Program-made: the position numbers and the translations under genes | Part shown: positions 1-10,947 of the stretch, piece by piece | Position numbering within the stretch: position 1 is the stretch's first letter | Layout of the letters: each line of letters begins with the position of its first letter | The notes under the pieces: generated by a model | The model's database searches: none | What the model was told of the DNA's origin: nothing | Seen by the model: the letters and a program-made list of their open reading frames with translations, nothing else | NCBI GenBank assembly: GCA_963854835.1 | Contig: OY978528.1 | Coordinates: forward strand, 36,414,769 to 36,478,768 | Reading direction: 5' to 3' | DNA from: Megamerina dolium | Taxonomy: Eukaryota; Arthropoda; Insecta; Diptera; Megamerinidae | DNA: 64,000 nucleotides

Positions 1-1102
1 TAGTGTCTTTTTTGTTCTTTTTTTTTGGTCTTTTGAGTGCATTTTTATTAGGCGCTTTCAAATATATATACATACATATGTCTATAAATAGATCCAGTAA
101 TTTTTTTTGTTTGTTTTGGTTTTACATAAATCCATTTTAATTGATATACGTACTTACAAGAATATGGGCTATTTTTCCTAATAGTGTCTCTATGGATTCC
201 AATAAAGCGTATAGCTTTATAGATTGCGAAAATTAAATAAAATACTTTCTCTATCGATATAGTAAATATTGGGTAATTTGAAAAGTACCCACAGTTTTTT
301 GTTACTAAATATTGTTGATGCCCATATATCGGGCAAAACTAACCTGATTAATTAAACTTTAGTTTTACTATAGAATCTGCTGGGCATAAAACTATAAATA
401 TATTTTAATTCAACAATTAATTAGACCGGCTCGTAAAGTAACCTGACACGTATATATGGAAAATAGGATATTGACCAGAACCATCTAGGTAAACAAAGTT
501 GAAAGATATTATACAGTTAATTATTATGATCATTTAGAAAATTGTTTCAGATGTTGTTCGGATGTTGGTAGTACAAGCCACAAAATTGAATGACCTAAGA
601 AACGAACTTAATATATAATAAATTTTTAGTGTGATTTTCATCCTACATATATCGTTGTGTCGATTTTTAGTGGTGGTGGTCATTTATACATACAAATGAA
701 GAGATAAGTGTCATTGCCACACGATTCCGTCCATTTATAATCAAAATTTCGGCCTGATAGGATCATAGTTTTCTTTTTTAACTCTACAAACTACATACGG
801 ATGCATACTTTTGTATAGAGAGTAGGTGCGGTTTCCATCCCAAAATGTTGATTTTTGAAAATAATGCTTGCTTGTTGATGAAAACTAATCTTGAGCGCTT
901 AGTTTCAGTCATACAAGTTAATATACAGTAAATATACCACCTAAAACATACTTTTATATTGAAGATGGTTCTGGTTTTCAAATGATATTACCCATTCCTA
1001 GATTAGTTTAATTATAAATAAACAACAATCAAATGTACAGATATCAGGAAAAGCTAATCTTATATTTTAAATTTCAGCCCTATAACTTAATATTTTCTTA
1101 TG
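1..1102. other. AT-rich non-coding DNA, probable intron
   Basis: No coding potential seen on either strand. If the KLF model is right this lies in the intron between the zinc-finger-1 exon and the exon for fingers 2 and 3. I looked here for reverse-complemented HTGEKPY and RSDELTRH coding and did not find it. Confidence 0.5.
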
Positions 1103-1104
1103 TA

Positions 1105-2409
1105 AAGGGTTATCCATTTTGCGGTTTCAAAAGTAAATGTAAATAAAACACATATAAAATATCTTTTATCATGATATTTCTTTTTTATTATAAAGCTTGA
1201 ACGTTGACATTATGTGTAAAATACTACATCATTTAAATGACCACCACGCGAATTGTTGCAAGCATCGATTCTTTTGAGGTAATTTTCGACCACTTTTTGA
1301 CACATATTGGGCGGTATCTCAGCCATAACGTGACGAATGTTGGTTTTTAGGTGCTCAAGAGTTAAAGGTTTATCTGCATAAACACGGTCTTTCGCGTAGC
1401 CCCACAAAAAAAAGTCAAGCGGTGTCAAATCGCATGATCTTGGTGGCCACTTGATATCGCCACGACGAGAAATTACGCGGCCAGAAAATTTCTCTTGCAA
1501 TAAAGCCATATTCGCTCGAGTTGTGTGGCATGTGGCACCGTCTTGTTGAAACCACATATTCTCTAAGTCGTATTCTTCAATAGCAGGCAAAAAAAAGTCG
1601 GTTATCATATGACCATAATGCTCCGAATTGACGGTGACAGTCGTTCCATCGTCGTTTTCGAAGAAGTAAGGTCCAATCACACCTCCGGACCAAAGAGCGC
1701 ACCAAGCAGTGACTTTTTGTGGATGTAGTGGCCTCTCTTCAATTACTTGAGGATTCTCAGAACCCCAAATACGACAATTTTGTTTGTTAACATACCCACC
1801 GAGTGAGAAATGTGCTTCGTCGCTGAAGAAAATTTTGTTCGAAAAATCGCCGTCCACCGCCTGTTGTTCAAGCACCCATTCGACGTATCTACGACGTTGT
1901 GAATGGTCAGCTGGCTTCAGTTGTTGTGTGAGCTGGATTTTATATGGATGTAGGTGTAGATCCAAATGCAAAATACGCCATAATGTGCCGTAAGACAGTC
2001 CTAATTCCTGAGAACGACGAGGAATCGACACATTCGGGTCTTCGGCAACACTTTCTCTTACAGCAGCGATATTTTCGGTGGTACGAGCGAAACAATGATG
2101 CACAGGCCTTACAATATCTGTAACCGATCCAGTCTCTTCATATTTCTTCACAATTTTGCCAATTGCTTGCGTAGTTGGACGATTATGTAAACCATAATCT
2201 CCTCTTAAAGCACGATATGTGGCTGTGGCAGAATCACCATTTTTGTAGTATGTTTTTACAATTTTAATGCGTTGTGCGATAGTTAAGCGATCCATTTTCG
2301 CAAATGTCAGACTTTGAACTGAAAAAGAAAGAAATAGTTTTAACAACTTAGTTTGACAGATGTCGAATTCTAGCCCTATACTTTTGAAACCGCGAAATGG
2401 ATAACCCTT
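1105..2409 (-). mobile_element. Full-length mariner, DD41D (rosa-type) subfamily, copy 1
   Basis: A 1305-bp element bounded by TA dinucleotides (1103-1104 and 2410-2411), the expected Tc1/mariner target duplication. The ends are near-perfect inverted repeats of about 31 bp, starting AAGGGTTATCCATTT and differing at one position. One uninterrupted transposase frame fills the inside on the minus strand, the same sense as the host KLF gene. A second copy at 21981-23271 in the opposite orientation is very similar but broken. Little divergence and an intact frame suggest recent mobility; that is inference. Confidence 0.93.
1210..2295 (-). CDS. mariner transposase, DD41D type, apparently intact
   Basis: A 361-residue cut-and-paste transposase that would bind the element's inverted repeats and insert it at TA. 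I chose the ATG at 2295 (MDRLTIAQRI), because the 17 upstream codons back to 2346 look like leader and the broken copy conserves the frame from this Met. The N-terminal third is the helix-turn-helix DNA-binding region (TYRALRGDYG to GSVTDIV). The catalytic acids are all present: D in FFSDEAHF, D in WFQQDGATCH, and the last D in SCDLTPLDFF. Counting gives 41 residues between the second and third Asp, against 34 in classical mariners, which is the signature of the rosa/DD41D subfamily known from tephritids. The YAKDRVYADKPLTLEHL region follows as in the family. No stop or frameshift seen. It is not a host gene. Confidence 0.93.
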   Translation of the reverse strand: MDRLTIAQRIKIVKTYYKNGDSATATYRALRGDYGLHNRPTTQAIGKIVKKYEETGSVTDIVRPVHHCFARTTENIAAVRESVAEDPNVSIPRRSQELGLSYGTLWRILHLDLHLHPYKIQLTQQLKPADHSQRRRYVEWVLEQQAVDGDFSNKIFFSDEAHFSLGGYVNKQNCRIWGSENPQVIEERPLHPQKVTAWCALWSGGVIGPYFFENDDGTTVTVNSEHYGHMITDFFLPAIEEYDLENMWFQQDGATCHTTRANMALLQEKFSGRVISRRGDIKWPPRSCDLTPLDFFLWGYAKDRVYADKPLTLEHLKTNIRHVMAEIPPNMCQKVVENYLKRIDACNNSRGGHLNDVVFYT

Positions 2410-2411
2410 TA

Positions 2412-5400
2412 TTAAGCGGAGTGATGTGATAGTATGTGATCCAGTCCATGAAAATGTGTATGTATATAAGTATTAATTAGTAATTAAAAATTACAACATT
2501 TTTAAATTTAATAATATACGAGTACGCATTTATGTATTGTATACAACTAAACAAATAGTTATGCGTCAGCATAAGCTGTGGCTAACAGGAAACTATTAAA
2601 GCAACCACTTCATAAATGTGATGGTTGATTCACTATGGTAGCCATTAAATGCATGGTAATACCCACTACTAGACAATATAAATAGATGCATTTGTGCTAC
2701 TTGAATTGCACATTAAAATGTTGATTTTACGATGGATTTCAATTAAATGTGGACATACACACTCATGCACACATACAGAGAAGATGTTAATTTTTAAACT
2801 TATCTCAAATACAGTATGAAAAATGTATTTTCAATAATTATTGGATACATTAGGTAGAGAAGTAGTAGCTCAAAAACACTACAAAAATTACAGTTTTGCA
2901 TAAACGTAAACATTTCATGCGGTTTAATGTCGCACTTAACGAACTTACGAACATACTGCCTTATATGTGTGATTATCGATTGAATGTATGATGTCTCATG
3001 CATAGATACATCATACATGTGAGTGTAAAAATTAATACCAGTTGTATTATATACAACTGGTATTATTATACAAGCAAAACACTCATACATCGATGACATA
3101 ATGAAAAAAGTGCGCAATGTGTGTACTTTTAGCAACATGCAGCGTATCACATATATGCGCCATAGAAAATTCCACATAATTATTTAAGCGCACATAATTA
3201 AGTCACTCACCAATTTAGTCTGCTGTATTTGAGTCCCAAATACATAGAAGCTTAAACAAATATTTGCATTGTAATATTAACCCTACGTATTCATGTAGAT
3301 TACTAGTAAATTGGCCTTCATATGCTTACCACTATTGACGTGCAGTTTGCTCACACTCAGTAGGTGATTACATATGATTAAATGATCTTACTAAATGCTT
3401 GAATTTGCTTCTAAGCACGTTCGAATGTGTATCTAAACATTCCAGTATTTAGTGTTTTAAAAGTTTTCGGAAATTAAATAACTAATACATTTAGCAATCA
3501 GTGAAACTTTATGGTAATGCAAAGAAGAATACTTCCAACTTATATATGAAATACCCATGTATTCAATGTAATTGAGTAATTATGTTTATTCAAACTAGAG
3601 CGCAGGAAAACACTATGCGCGCTACCTACCTATTAACTCTAACTTAAGTAAAAATAACGATTGACGCAAACTCGTCTGGTCTACCTTACTTTCTACAAAA
3701 ACTTGAAAAAGAAAGTACCTATTCGTATGAATAAGTATGAATTTAATGCGAAACATTTCAATAACTATGTCGATTAGAAGCAACTAATTGTAGTGTTTAT
3801 TTAAGCTATTCTGACATAATTAATGATTAATTATAATGTCTATCATATAAATGATCGTATTAGCATATGCTTCAGCGACGAAGATATCGTTGTATAATAA
3901 CACAGCGTGACACCTGTTGTTGCATGAACGTCACTTTTATTGTACTTGACTATTTATTAGTAAGTACGAGTATATATAAATATATAAAGCTGCTTCATTA
4001 TCGTAGCCACGAATAACAACAAATCAGTTTCTTTAAACTCATTTAGTCTTTTGCCTTGTTGAGATTTAGAGCATCACTACATGCCACATGCGGTGCATGC
4101 AAAATTTGGATGTCGATATTTATTCTGTTTCGAAAACTAAAATTCAAATTTTCTTTTTAGATGCCAAAAGGCTTTTCATATGTCAAAAGGCTAAAATATC
4201 AAAACAACATAAAACACGACATAACGATTGTATGTGCCCATTGACGTTAAATATTTTGCGAAATGTTATCCAATACGTCATCAGACAACCTGATTGAATT
4301 ATGTATAATACATATAGTATATGTGCGTGAGTATGTTTGTTGGTTTGTTAACCTGTTGTATGAAAATTTAACCTTTCAGTACAGTGGTGATGTATACTTC
4401 TATATTGTAGTATATGTACAATCTACATCACTAACTGTCTGCCTGATTGTCGATTTTGAGAGTTTTTTAAATTACTCTTTATTATTTTTTATTCTTGTTG
4501 CTAATACTATGCTCGCATATCCGCATATCTTATGTCACGTAATTGGAGATCACGTACCTAGTTTCATTTTTTCTTTCATTGGACTTGCCAAATTTACATA
4601 CAACATGTATCATACAAGTATCTATGATGGTGACACGCATGCCTATTTCCAATACTGTCGAATGTTGCAAAATATTCCATAGATTTATTGAATTTATCGC
4701 CGATTTCTTGCCGAGAGTGTAATATTCAGGATTTAATTACCTAACACAAGAAAAAAAAAACATACTATCGCCTTTTTAACTACTATTTATTATGTATGTT
4801 ACTCAATATACACCAAAGTATGTGAAGGTCTCCTAAGCAGGTATTCTTAAAATACAATACAAATATTGCATCAAACTCATATGAAACACATACTACATAT
4901 AGTTAATTACAAGTGTACTCGTAATATCCATTTTATGAAAATTTTCATTTACATATACTATAAGTAGAAGAAGCAGACAATATCAATTCCTCCACAAATC
5001 GCAAATAAAATTCGCAACAAGTGTTTCTCGATCATATAAGCACTTCATTGTCATAAACAATATATTATAGCACATTTAATCACAAGGAATAATCTCGACA
5101 AATCCAATTACAAATATTCCATGTAAAAGCATGATTAAAATGAAGGCCCGATTGATCGCACCAGTGTGCATAAATCATTGAGCGCAAGTGTGCATAATAT
5201 AACAAGAGTAATATACATCTATCTGTACGTAATATGAATCGAATAAGAATAATAAAAATTCACAATAATTCAACACTTTGGAAAATGTACCCACTCTTTC
5301 TTGCTTTTATGATTTTATGTGCTCGTTTACCAACATTTATGTAACCAAAAGTTATATGAGTCATAGTCGCACTATACATAGCATATAATACAATATGATG

Positions 5401-6285
5401 AAATATTTCTCGAGTCTGTGTAGCCAACAAAAATGACAGTCATAATATTTACTTTATCATATCATTATTAATCTAAGATAATAATAAAGTAATGTGCACA
5501 GGCTTGCATAGCTACATTTATGTAGCTTTATCAGTACGAAGGAATTAAGTGATACTCTTATTAAAATTAGCTTAACACACTACTATATCTTTGTTCAAAA
5601 AGCGCAAAGTCGATATTATAGTTTTCTATGGAAGGTATGTGTTAGATTCATTCAATTTATTAATTGATGAACATTATCTTATATAGCAATTTCCAGCAAA
5701 ATTGCTTAATAATTACTGCACTTATCATTCAAAAAGGCAGACAGCCATGCAGAGAGAGACGATAGATGATTTTAGTCAATGTTATAAATATTTTTCCATA
5801 TCTCGCTCCTATCCTTTTGAATGTCAAAAAGGAACGCACAAATTCAATATACAACAGGCTCTTTGAGTGCAGAGTTTAACCAATAACATCTTAGAAATAA
5901 AAAAAAAGTTCGAATTCTCAGAATGTGTCGGTAAGCCCAAGTTTTAGTTTATAAATATATAGTATGGTAACACTTACGTCAATCTTTAATAGGAATATTA
6001 AATACGACGAACGACAGCAAAACGAAGTGCCGTTGTGAAGAATACAGCAGTTGAAAATTTTACCTTTGGGATTGTTGTGCACTTCATGTATGCAACATAA
6101 ACCTCAGCAACTTTTCAATAGGCATTATTTTGGGTTTAATGAAAGCAATTAAAGGTAAATGTGGCACATGCCGAAAATATTTAAATAGTCAACATTTCAT
6201 CCTATAATTCCAAGTCTTGAACGGTCTTCAATATAGATGATACTAGTAGTTTTTGCTTTCTTTTAGATTTTACCATGACCTGTAC
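2412..6285. other. AT-rich non-coding DNA
   Basis: No recognisable gene. Open frames at 2800-3177 (minus), 4088-4297 and 4263-4682 (plus) are low-complexity, lack motifs and look like chance. A strong hairpin at 3033-3065 is listed separately. Probable intron. Confidence 0.45.
3033..3065. repeat. Perfect 14-bp inverted repeat (hairpin)
   Basis: Arms 3033-3046 (TAATACCAGTTGTA) and 3052-3065 (TACAACTGGTATTA) pair perfectly around a 5-nt loop, TTATA. The arms do not extend further, so it is too short for a typical pre-miRNA. Function unknown. Confidence 0.8.
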
Positions 6286-6424
6286 GAGATTTGCATTGAT
6301 CTTTATGCAATTAACTATGTTAATAAAATGTACATAAGTATTAACATATTAAGAATTAGTATAAAAAACCAGCTACACACTATTCTAAGATCAATGCAAA
6401 TCTCATACTTAATACTTATGTACA
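6286..6424. repeat. Two interleaved perfect inverted repeats
   Basis: Repeat A (GAGATTTGCATTGATCTT, 6286-6303) has an exact reverse complement at 6387-6404. Repeat B (TGTACATAAGTATTAA, 6329-6344) has an exact reverse complement at 6409-6424. The order is A, B, A', B', so the pairs cross instead of nesting. The block sits just before the non-LTR remnant. Confidence 0.8.
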
Positions 6425-6859
6425 GCTTCTGTCGCAAGCTCTTCAATTGTGTTAAAAGCTCTCACCTAGACTCAGATTGGGCGGGTTACAAATCGGCCCT
6501 CAGGACTTATAAATACAACCTCAGGAAATGCCAAGAGAAGCCTGGAAGAGCATCTGCATAGATATAGAAGACGCTTCTGAGGCTTCTAGACTTATCAAAA
6601 TCCTATCTAAATCACCTCATACTCCAAGTGTTCTGGTCAAACCAGATGGAATGTGGACCACAACCTCTACTGAAACGCTGCAAACACTTGGAAGAATACT
6701 TGGGCGATAAATAGGTTCAAGGACAGGATAATTCCAGCATAGCTACAACAGGTAGCCAAACTGGTTCTTCCATGTTTAAGGCAGATTTTCATTGCCTGCA
6801 TAAGCCTTGGCTTCATTCCTCAACTCTGGAGACAAGGAGACAAGTCAAAGTTGTCTTCA

Positions 6860-7403
6860 TACCTAAGGCTGGAAAGAGCTCCCATAGAAGCCCAAAGGAC
6901 TTTAGACCAATTAGACTATCGTCGTTCTTACTCAAAACACTGGAAAGATAGCTAGATGTACAGGGAAAGTACATTGAAAGGGCGCTACATGCGTTAGTAT
7001 CAACTGTTGGAAAATCTCTTCATAATAAGTAATTTTCACTAGCGGCTTTCACAGATATTGAAGGTGCCTTCAACAATGTTCGGCCCATGGAAATCACGGA
7101 GGCTCTTGCACGGCTTGGGATGGAGGTAACACTTAGAGATGAATAGAACGGCTATTGAAAGATAGACTCATTACATCTGAGCTGGGTGGATCTATCATCA
7201 CGAAACGTGTAAGAAGAGGAACCCCACAAGATGGGGTGTTCTCTCCTGTTCTATGGAACTTGGTAGTTAACGAACTACTACGGGAATTAGAGAGGAAGGG
7301 GTGCGGAGTGATTGCTTATACCGATGACATTTTCTTGTTGGTGACTGGAAAATTTTCGGAAGTCCTAAGGGACATTATTCAGATTAACCATAATATATTA
7401 TAA
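6860..7403 (+). pseudogene. Reverse transcriptase domain of the non-LTR element, broken
   Basis: Fragments in shifting frames read VVFIPKAGKSSHRSPKDFRP, AAFTDIEGAFNNV, GTPQDGVFSPVLWNLVVNEL and VIAYTDDIFLLV. These are the usual non-LTR RT blocks, with the catalytic box as YTDD at 7317-7328, where YADD or FADD is commoner. Several stops and frameshifts (for example near 6950, 7030 and 7144) rule out a working enzyme. Confidence 0.85.
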
Positions 7404-7809
7404 AAATGGGCTAAGAAATGGGGATTAAATGCGAACCGACAAAAAACTGAGCTGATTTTGTTCTCCACAAAACATAAACCACCACCCTTAAACGTTCCCA
7501 CTTTAGGGGGGTTCCATTAATTCTGCGAAAAGAAACCCGCTATCTAGGAGTGGTCCTAGACCGAAAACTAAATTGAAAGAAAAACATCATTTGTAGGGTT
7601 GAGAAATCCAGCACTGCACTCTATGCCTGTAAAAGAGCAATAGGGAAAAAGTGAGGTATGCAATCGAAAATTGTTTGCTGTATTTACAAAGCGGTTATCA
7701 AGCCAGTCCTCCTATATGTGGTACTGACCTGGTGGACTGCACTTTCTAAATTCTCCCATGTCAGACCTCTTGAAAAAATACAAAGGACAACTCCAACGTT
7801 GCACTAGAA

Positions 7810-8391
7810 GTGCTTCTGCATCTTACTCCACTTGACTTACTTGGTAAGCAGCTGGGGGGCAATTTCGCATCACTACTCAGCGACTTGCACCAATGGACAT
7901 CAACGTCCTTCGGACATGCAAGCATACTGTATAATTTTAGTATTGAAACTTCACTTGATTATATCAAGCCTACATACGCCTTTGGAAGAAAATTCCTAAC
8001 CTCCTTCATGCCAAATTATACTCTCATCTTTACTGATGGCTCTAAGCTTGATGAAAGAGTGGGAGCAGGTGTGTATTCCGAATCATTGAACCTAAATATT
8101 TCTTTCCGCCTGCCTGACTTGTGTAGTGTGTTTCAGGAAGAAGTTAAAGCGATTCACACTGTACGTACTTGGATCAAACAAAGCATTGCATCGCGCAGAG
8201 ACATTTGCATCTTGAGTAACAGCCAAACTGAAATTAAGGCCCTGGACTCATTTCTCGTGAAATCGAAAACCATTCTTGACTGCCGCAAATTTCTTAACGA
8301 GATGGCTGAGCAGTACAATATTCTCCTGTGCTGGGTACCCGGACGCAGGGGTATACGAGGAAACTGCATAGCCGATGAGCTTGCAAGATAG
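7810..8391 (+). pseudogene. RNase H domain of the non-LTR element
   Basis: A 193-codon open stretch with RNase H landmarks: LIFTDGSKLDE (first Asp, codon 8035-8037), FQEEVKAIHT (Glu), CILSNSQTEIKAL and GNCIADELAR (last Asp). In the third block most relatives have SDSQ; here the codon at 8218-8220 is AAC, so the catalytic Asp is Asn. CWVPGRRGIRGN is also typical. It joins the RT upstream through frameshifts, so this is a relic. Confidence 0.85.
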
Positions 8392-8610
8392 GGTACTAAA
8401 GAATCTCTAACTCATTAGAATTCTCGTTTATGGATCCCCATAGCTACGCGTAAGCATAATTTGGAGGTTATCACCACCAACGTCTTCCAGAAGAGAAGGA
8501 CGGATAAACCCATCTGTACTACTCAGCAAGAAATGTTCAAACTAACTTGCTGATCTTAATAGGGTAGACATTTCGACTTATGTGGGAGTGGTCACTGGTC
8601 ACTGCCTTAT

Positions 8611-8641
8611 AAACCTAATCTCACGCTGTGAGATTAGGTTT
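8611..8641. repeat. Perfect 14-bp palindrome with 3-nt loop inside the non-LTR relic
   Basis: Arms AAACCTAATCTCAC (8611-8624) and GTGAGATTAGGTTT (8628-8641) with loop GCT. The right arm is normal coding sequence of the element (RLGLGNPS). The left arm replaces the few codons found at this place in the related element (GHWLVSRHATRLGLP), so it looks like a templated inverted copy. Confidence 0.75.
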
Positions 8642-8822
8642 GGGCAACCCCTCTCAGGACTTCTGCAGAAGCTGCAGAGATGAGGAGAAACTTGAAACGA
8701 TCTCACATCTACTATGTACCTACCGAGCTTTACGTAAAAATCGCAACAAATTTCTGCGACACTACCAAGTGAGTGACCTAGCCCAATTATCCCAGATTGA
8801 CATTGTCAGTCTCCTAAAATGA
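8628..8822 (+). pseudogene. C-terminal Cys/His segment of the non-LTR ORF2
   Basis: The frame reads RLGLGNPSQDFCRSCRDEE, then SHLLCTYRALRKNRNKFLRH, a C-x2-C...H-x3-C arrangement common at the C-terminus of RNase H-bearing non-LTR polyproteins after RNase H. The counterpart at 21640-21720 reads RLGLPANDFCRNCQ. It ends in a stop at 8820-8822, shortly before the 3' tail. Confidence 0.7.
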
Positions 8823-8898
8823 ATTCAATGTTCCGGTTGGTTCACAACGGACCTAAATATGGCCTATGTGCGCTCTCTCATCAGAGAGAGTGACCGCT

Positions 8899-8916
8899 CT
8901 AACCTAACCTAACCTA
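8899..8916 (+). repeat. 3' tail of the non-LTR element, (AACCT)3
   Basis: Three tandem AACCT units follow the last coding segment of the element. This is the usual place for a non-LTR simple-repeat tail and marks the 3' end. The opposite strand is AGGTT, a frame of the arthropod telomere unit TTAGG; this is probably a tail and not telomeric DNA. Confidence 0.65.
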
Positions 8917-10887
8917 TGTACGGCTTACATAGTATTTCGTTGAAACCTTTTTGGTTCTTATTGATAATGTAAACAACTCTTGGAAATTAATTATCTATCA
9001 GGAACCACAATAAACCGATATCTTGGGCATTATTATTATTTTTTTTTTTTGTGAGTTTTTTCTCTTCTGGGAATTGCTTTATTTTCTCGTTGCGAAGGTT
9101 AGGTATTAATTAATTATTTTTGATCAAGAGAGGCTATTAGAAAGCTATTTAAAATTATTGTGGCATACAAAATGTTTTTTGTTAGGGCTGGTAATGTAGT
9201 AATTGTGCTGCACTTTGTCTTTGCTATACAATAATAGCCACTAGTAGTAATAATATGAATTGCCTTGATGTTGCATCTGATGGTGATGATGATGATGCAA
9301 TTTGTGGTTTAATGTACAAAACAAAAGTGATCAAATAGCTGCCAAACTAATAAACAAAATAACTAAGCAACAAATAAGCTCTCAAACGATATACATAGAG
9401 CAAGTGAAAAAGCAAGTGCATGAGGTGAAATGACTAGACATGACCGCAAAATGTAAATCACAGCACAAAAACAAATCGTGTTATGCTGGTGCCAGCTACG
9501 TCTTATAAAAACAGCAACGATAGCAGGAAGCACTATCCAATAATATTAATTGCATGCCTATCGCCACTACTCTACTTTGGAGAAGAACAAAAGAAGACGA
9601 AGAAGAAGACAGAGAACTGGTTATTTGTCGTTGATAAATAAAGCGCTACGATTCCATGTCAATGTACTGCATATTTCCCTGTTTGTTTGCTACTACGACG
9701 ATAAACTATGTGTATGTAACTGTTTGTAAGCTCATCCTTTTATAGGTTACTGTGTTATAGTATAATATCGTATAATGTTCATACGCGATACATATGTGCT
9801 GGTGCTTTGTTTGCTGTACACAAACATTGATCTTCATTGTTGGAAGTGGCAATTTAAGTGCATTTTCTTGAAATTATGTAAAATGAATAAAGAAGAAGAA
9901 TAATGAACTATTGTGCCAAACTGATCATGAAACATATGGAATGTCAATATATAATATGCTGATCATTAGAGAGTATTTTCCAGTCTACGTCATATATTTT
10001 TTTATGATTTATGGCATAAAGTGTGAAGTGAATCTTAATCTTCTATATAACAAACTTGTGTTAGCTCAATACAGCACTGAATTGTACAAAAGAAAAAAAA
10101 AACAGATGCACAGTGCAAGTTATGTATTAAATCATCTGTAACATGAGCCTTTTGCGGTCGTATACATAGTACTACATGTATTCATTTTAAACGTTCAAAT
10201 AATAAATCAAACAATCATGCAACACAATCATTATTGGTAACGACTTCTTTAGCACAGCACAATAACAACAATGCCAGTAAGAAATATCTAGTAGGAATAC
10301 ATAGTTATATTAGCTAGTAATATTTCAAAAATTAGTCCAACTGCCAACTGCCAACAATACACGGAGCAATCCAACTAACCAACAAATAGCAAATGAACAA
10401 CAAACACTGTATGGCGTCAAATAGGTATATACGAATATACATGTATATATACATATATAAATCAATTGACTAGGCTGAGAAGCATTTAGTTAAGTTATTA
10501 CTCAATTCACGCCAAAAGGCATTTGTAAGCAAAACCATATGTGGTTTATTCATTGTACATAGTACTCGTATAAATAAATATCTATGACACAGTAAGTAGG
10601 AATATAATCATATATATGTCCTGTACTTGGAAATAGTAAAAAACGTATATTGTATTACTTTATTTCTTTATCGTTATATAAAGAAATCATCAATCCACTC
10701 ACGAAAATAATCTTGGCTTACTATACATTGCGAAGCAAGCATAAATCTTGCACCATTGATGTACATTAATGCATTTAATTAATGTTGAAATGACCATTGA
10801 ATTTTTAATATTTGTTATTTCTACAACATAAACTTGTTTACAGTCGAAATATGTGTATGTGAATGTAAGAAATATGTAATTACCCAC
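8917..10887. other. AT-rich intron DNA
   Basis: No coding exon found. Contains short GATGAT and GAAGAA runs (about 9280 and 9590). I searched the minus strand for the expected next KLF exon (HTGEKPY, then fingers 2 and 3) and did not see it, so that exon probably lies left of position 1. Confidence 0.5.
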
Positions 10888-10947
10888 CTGTATGTATCCT
10901 TTGATGTGCCTTCAAATGTGAACTTTTGGTATAAACTTTTGAACAAC
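10888..10947 (-). CDS. dar1: KLF5-type transcription factor, 60-nt exon for zinc finger 1
   Basis: This exon supplies the second Cys and both His of C2H2 finger 1. On the minus strand it reads (G)[19 protein letters not shown](G), the invariant first finger of Kruppel-like factors. The acceptor is TTTTAG just above 10947 and the donor is GTGGGT just below 10888. It starts in phase 1 and the upstream exon (ending GTG-G at 15940) leaves one base, so the two join as DFVG-CSK. It also ends in phase 1. Its length is exactly 20 codons, so skipping would keep the frame while removing most of finger 1. The next exon should start with GEKPY and carry fingers 2 and 3; it is not in the window. Confidence 0.95.

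Larger units (their letters stand above)
6430..8916 (+). mobile_element. Decayed non-LTR retrotransposon with RT and RNase H (I/LOA-like), 5'-truncated
   Basis: A plus-strand retroelement, antisense to the KLF gene. Pieces occur in order: pre-RT region (LDSDWAGYKSALRTYKYNLR, REAWKSICIDIEDASEASRL), RT, RNase H, then a C-terminal Cys/His segment (DFCRSCRDEEKLETISHLLC) and a tail of AACCT repeats. An RNase H behind the RT points to the I/LOA group of elements rather than Jockey. Frameshifts and stops occur throughout. The 5' part (ORF1 and endonuclease) is missing. It resembles the element at 18774-21720. Confidence 0.85.

Noticed and set aside
2800..3177. 125-codon minus-strand ORF
   Set aside because: Low complexity, no motif, runs through a hairpin in AT-rich DNA; no sign of a real gene.
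4088..4682. Two overlapping plus-strand ORFs
   Set aside because: Overlapping frames, AT-driven composition, no domains.
1..10887. Exon for KLF zinc fingers 2 and 3
   Set aside because: Searched on the minus strand for HTGEKPY, RSDELTRH and HMKRH coding by eye; not found.
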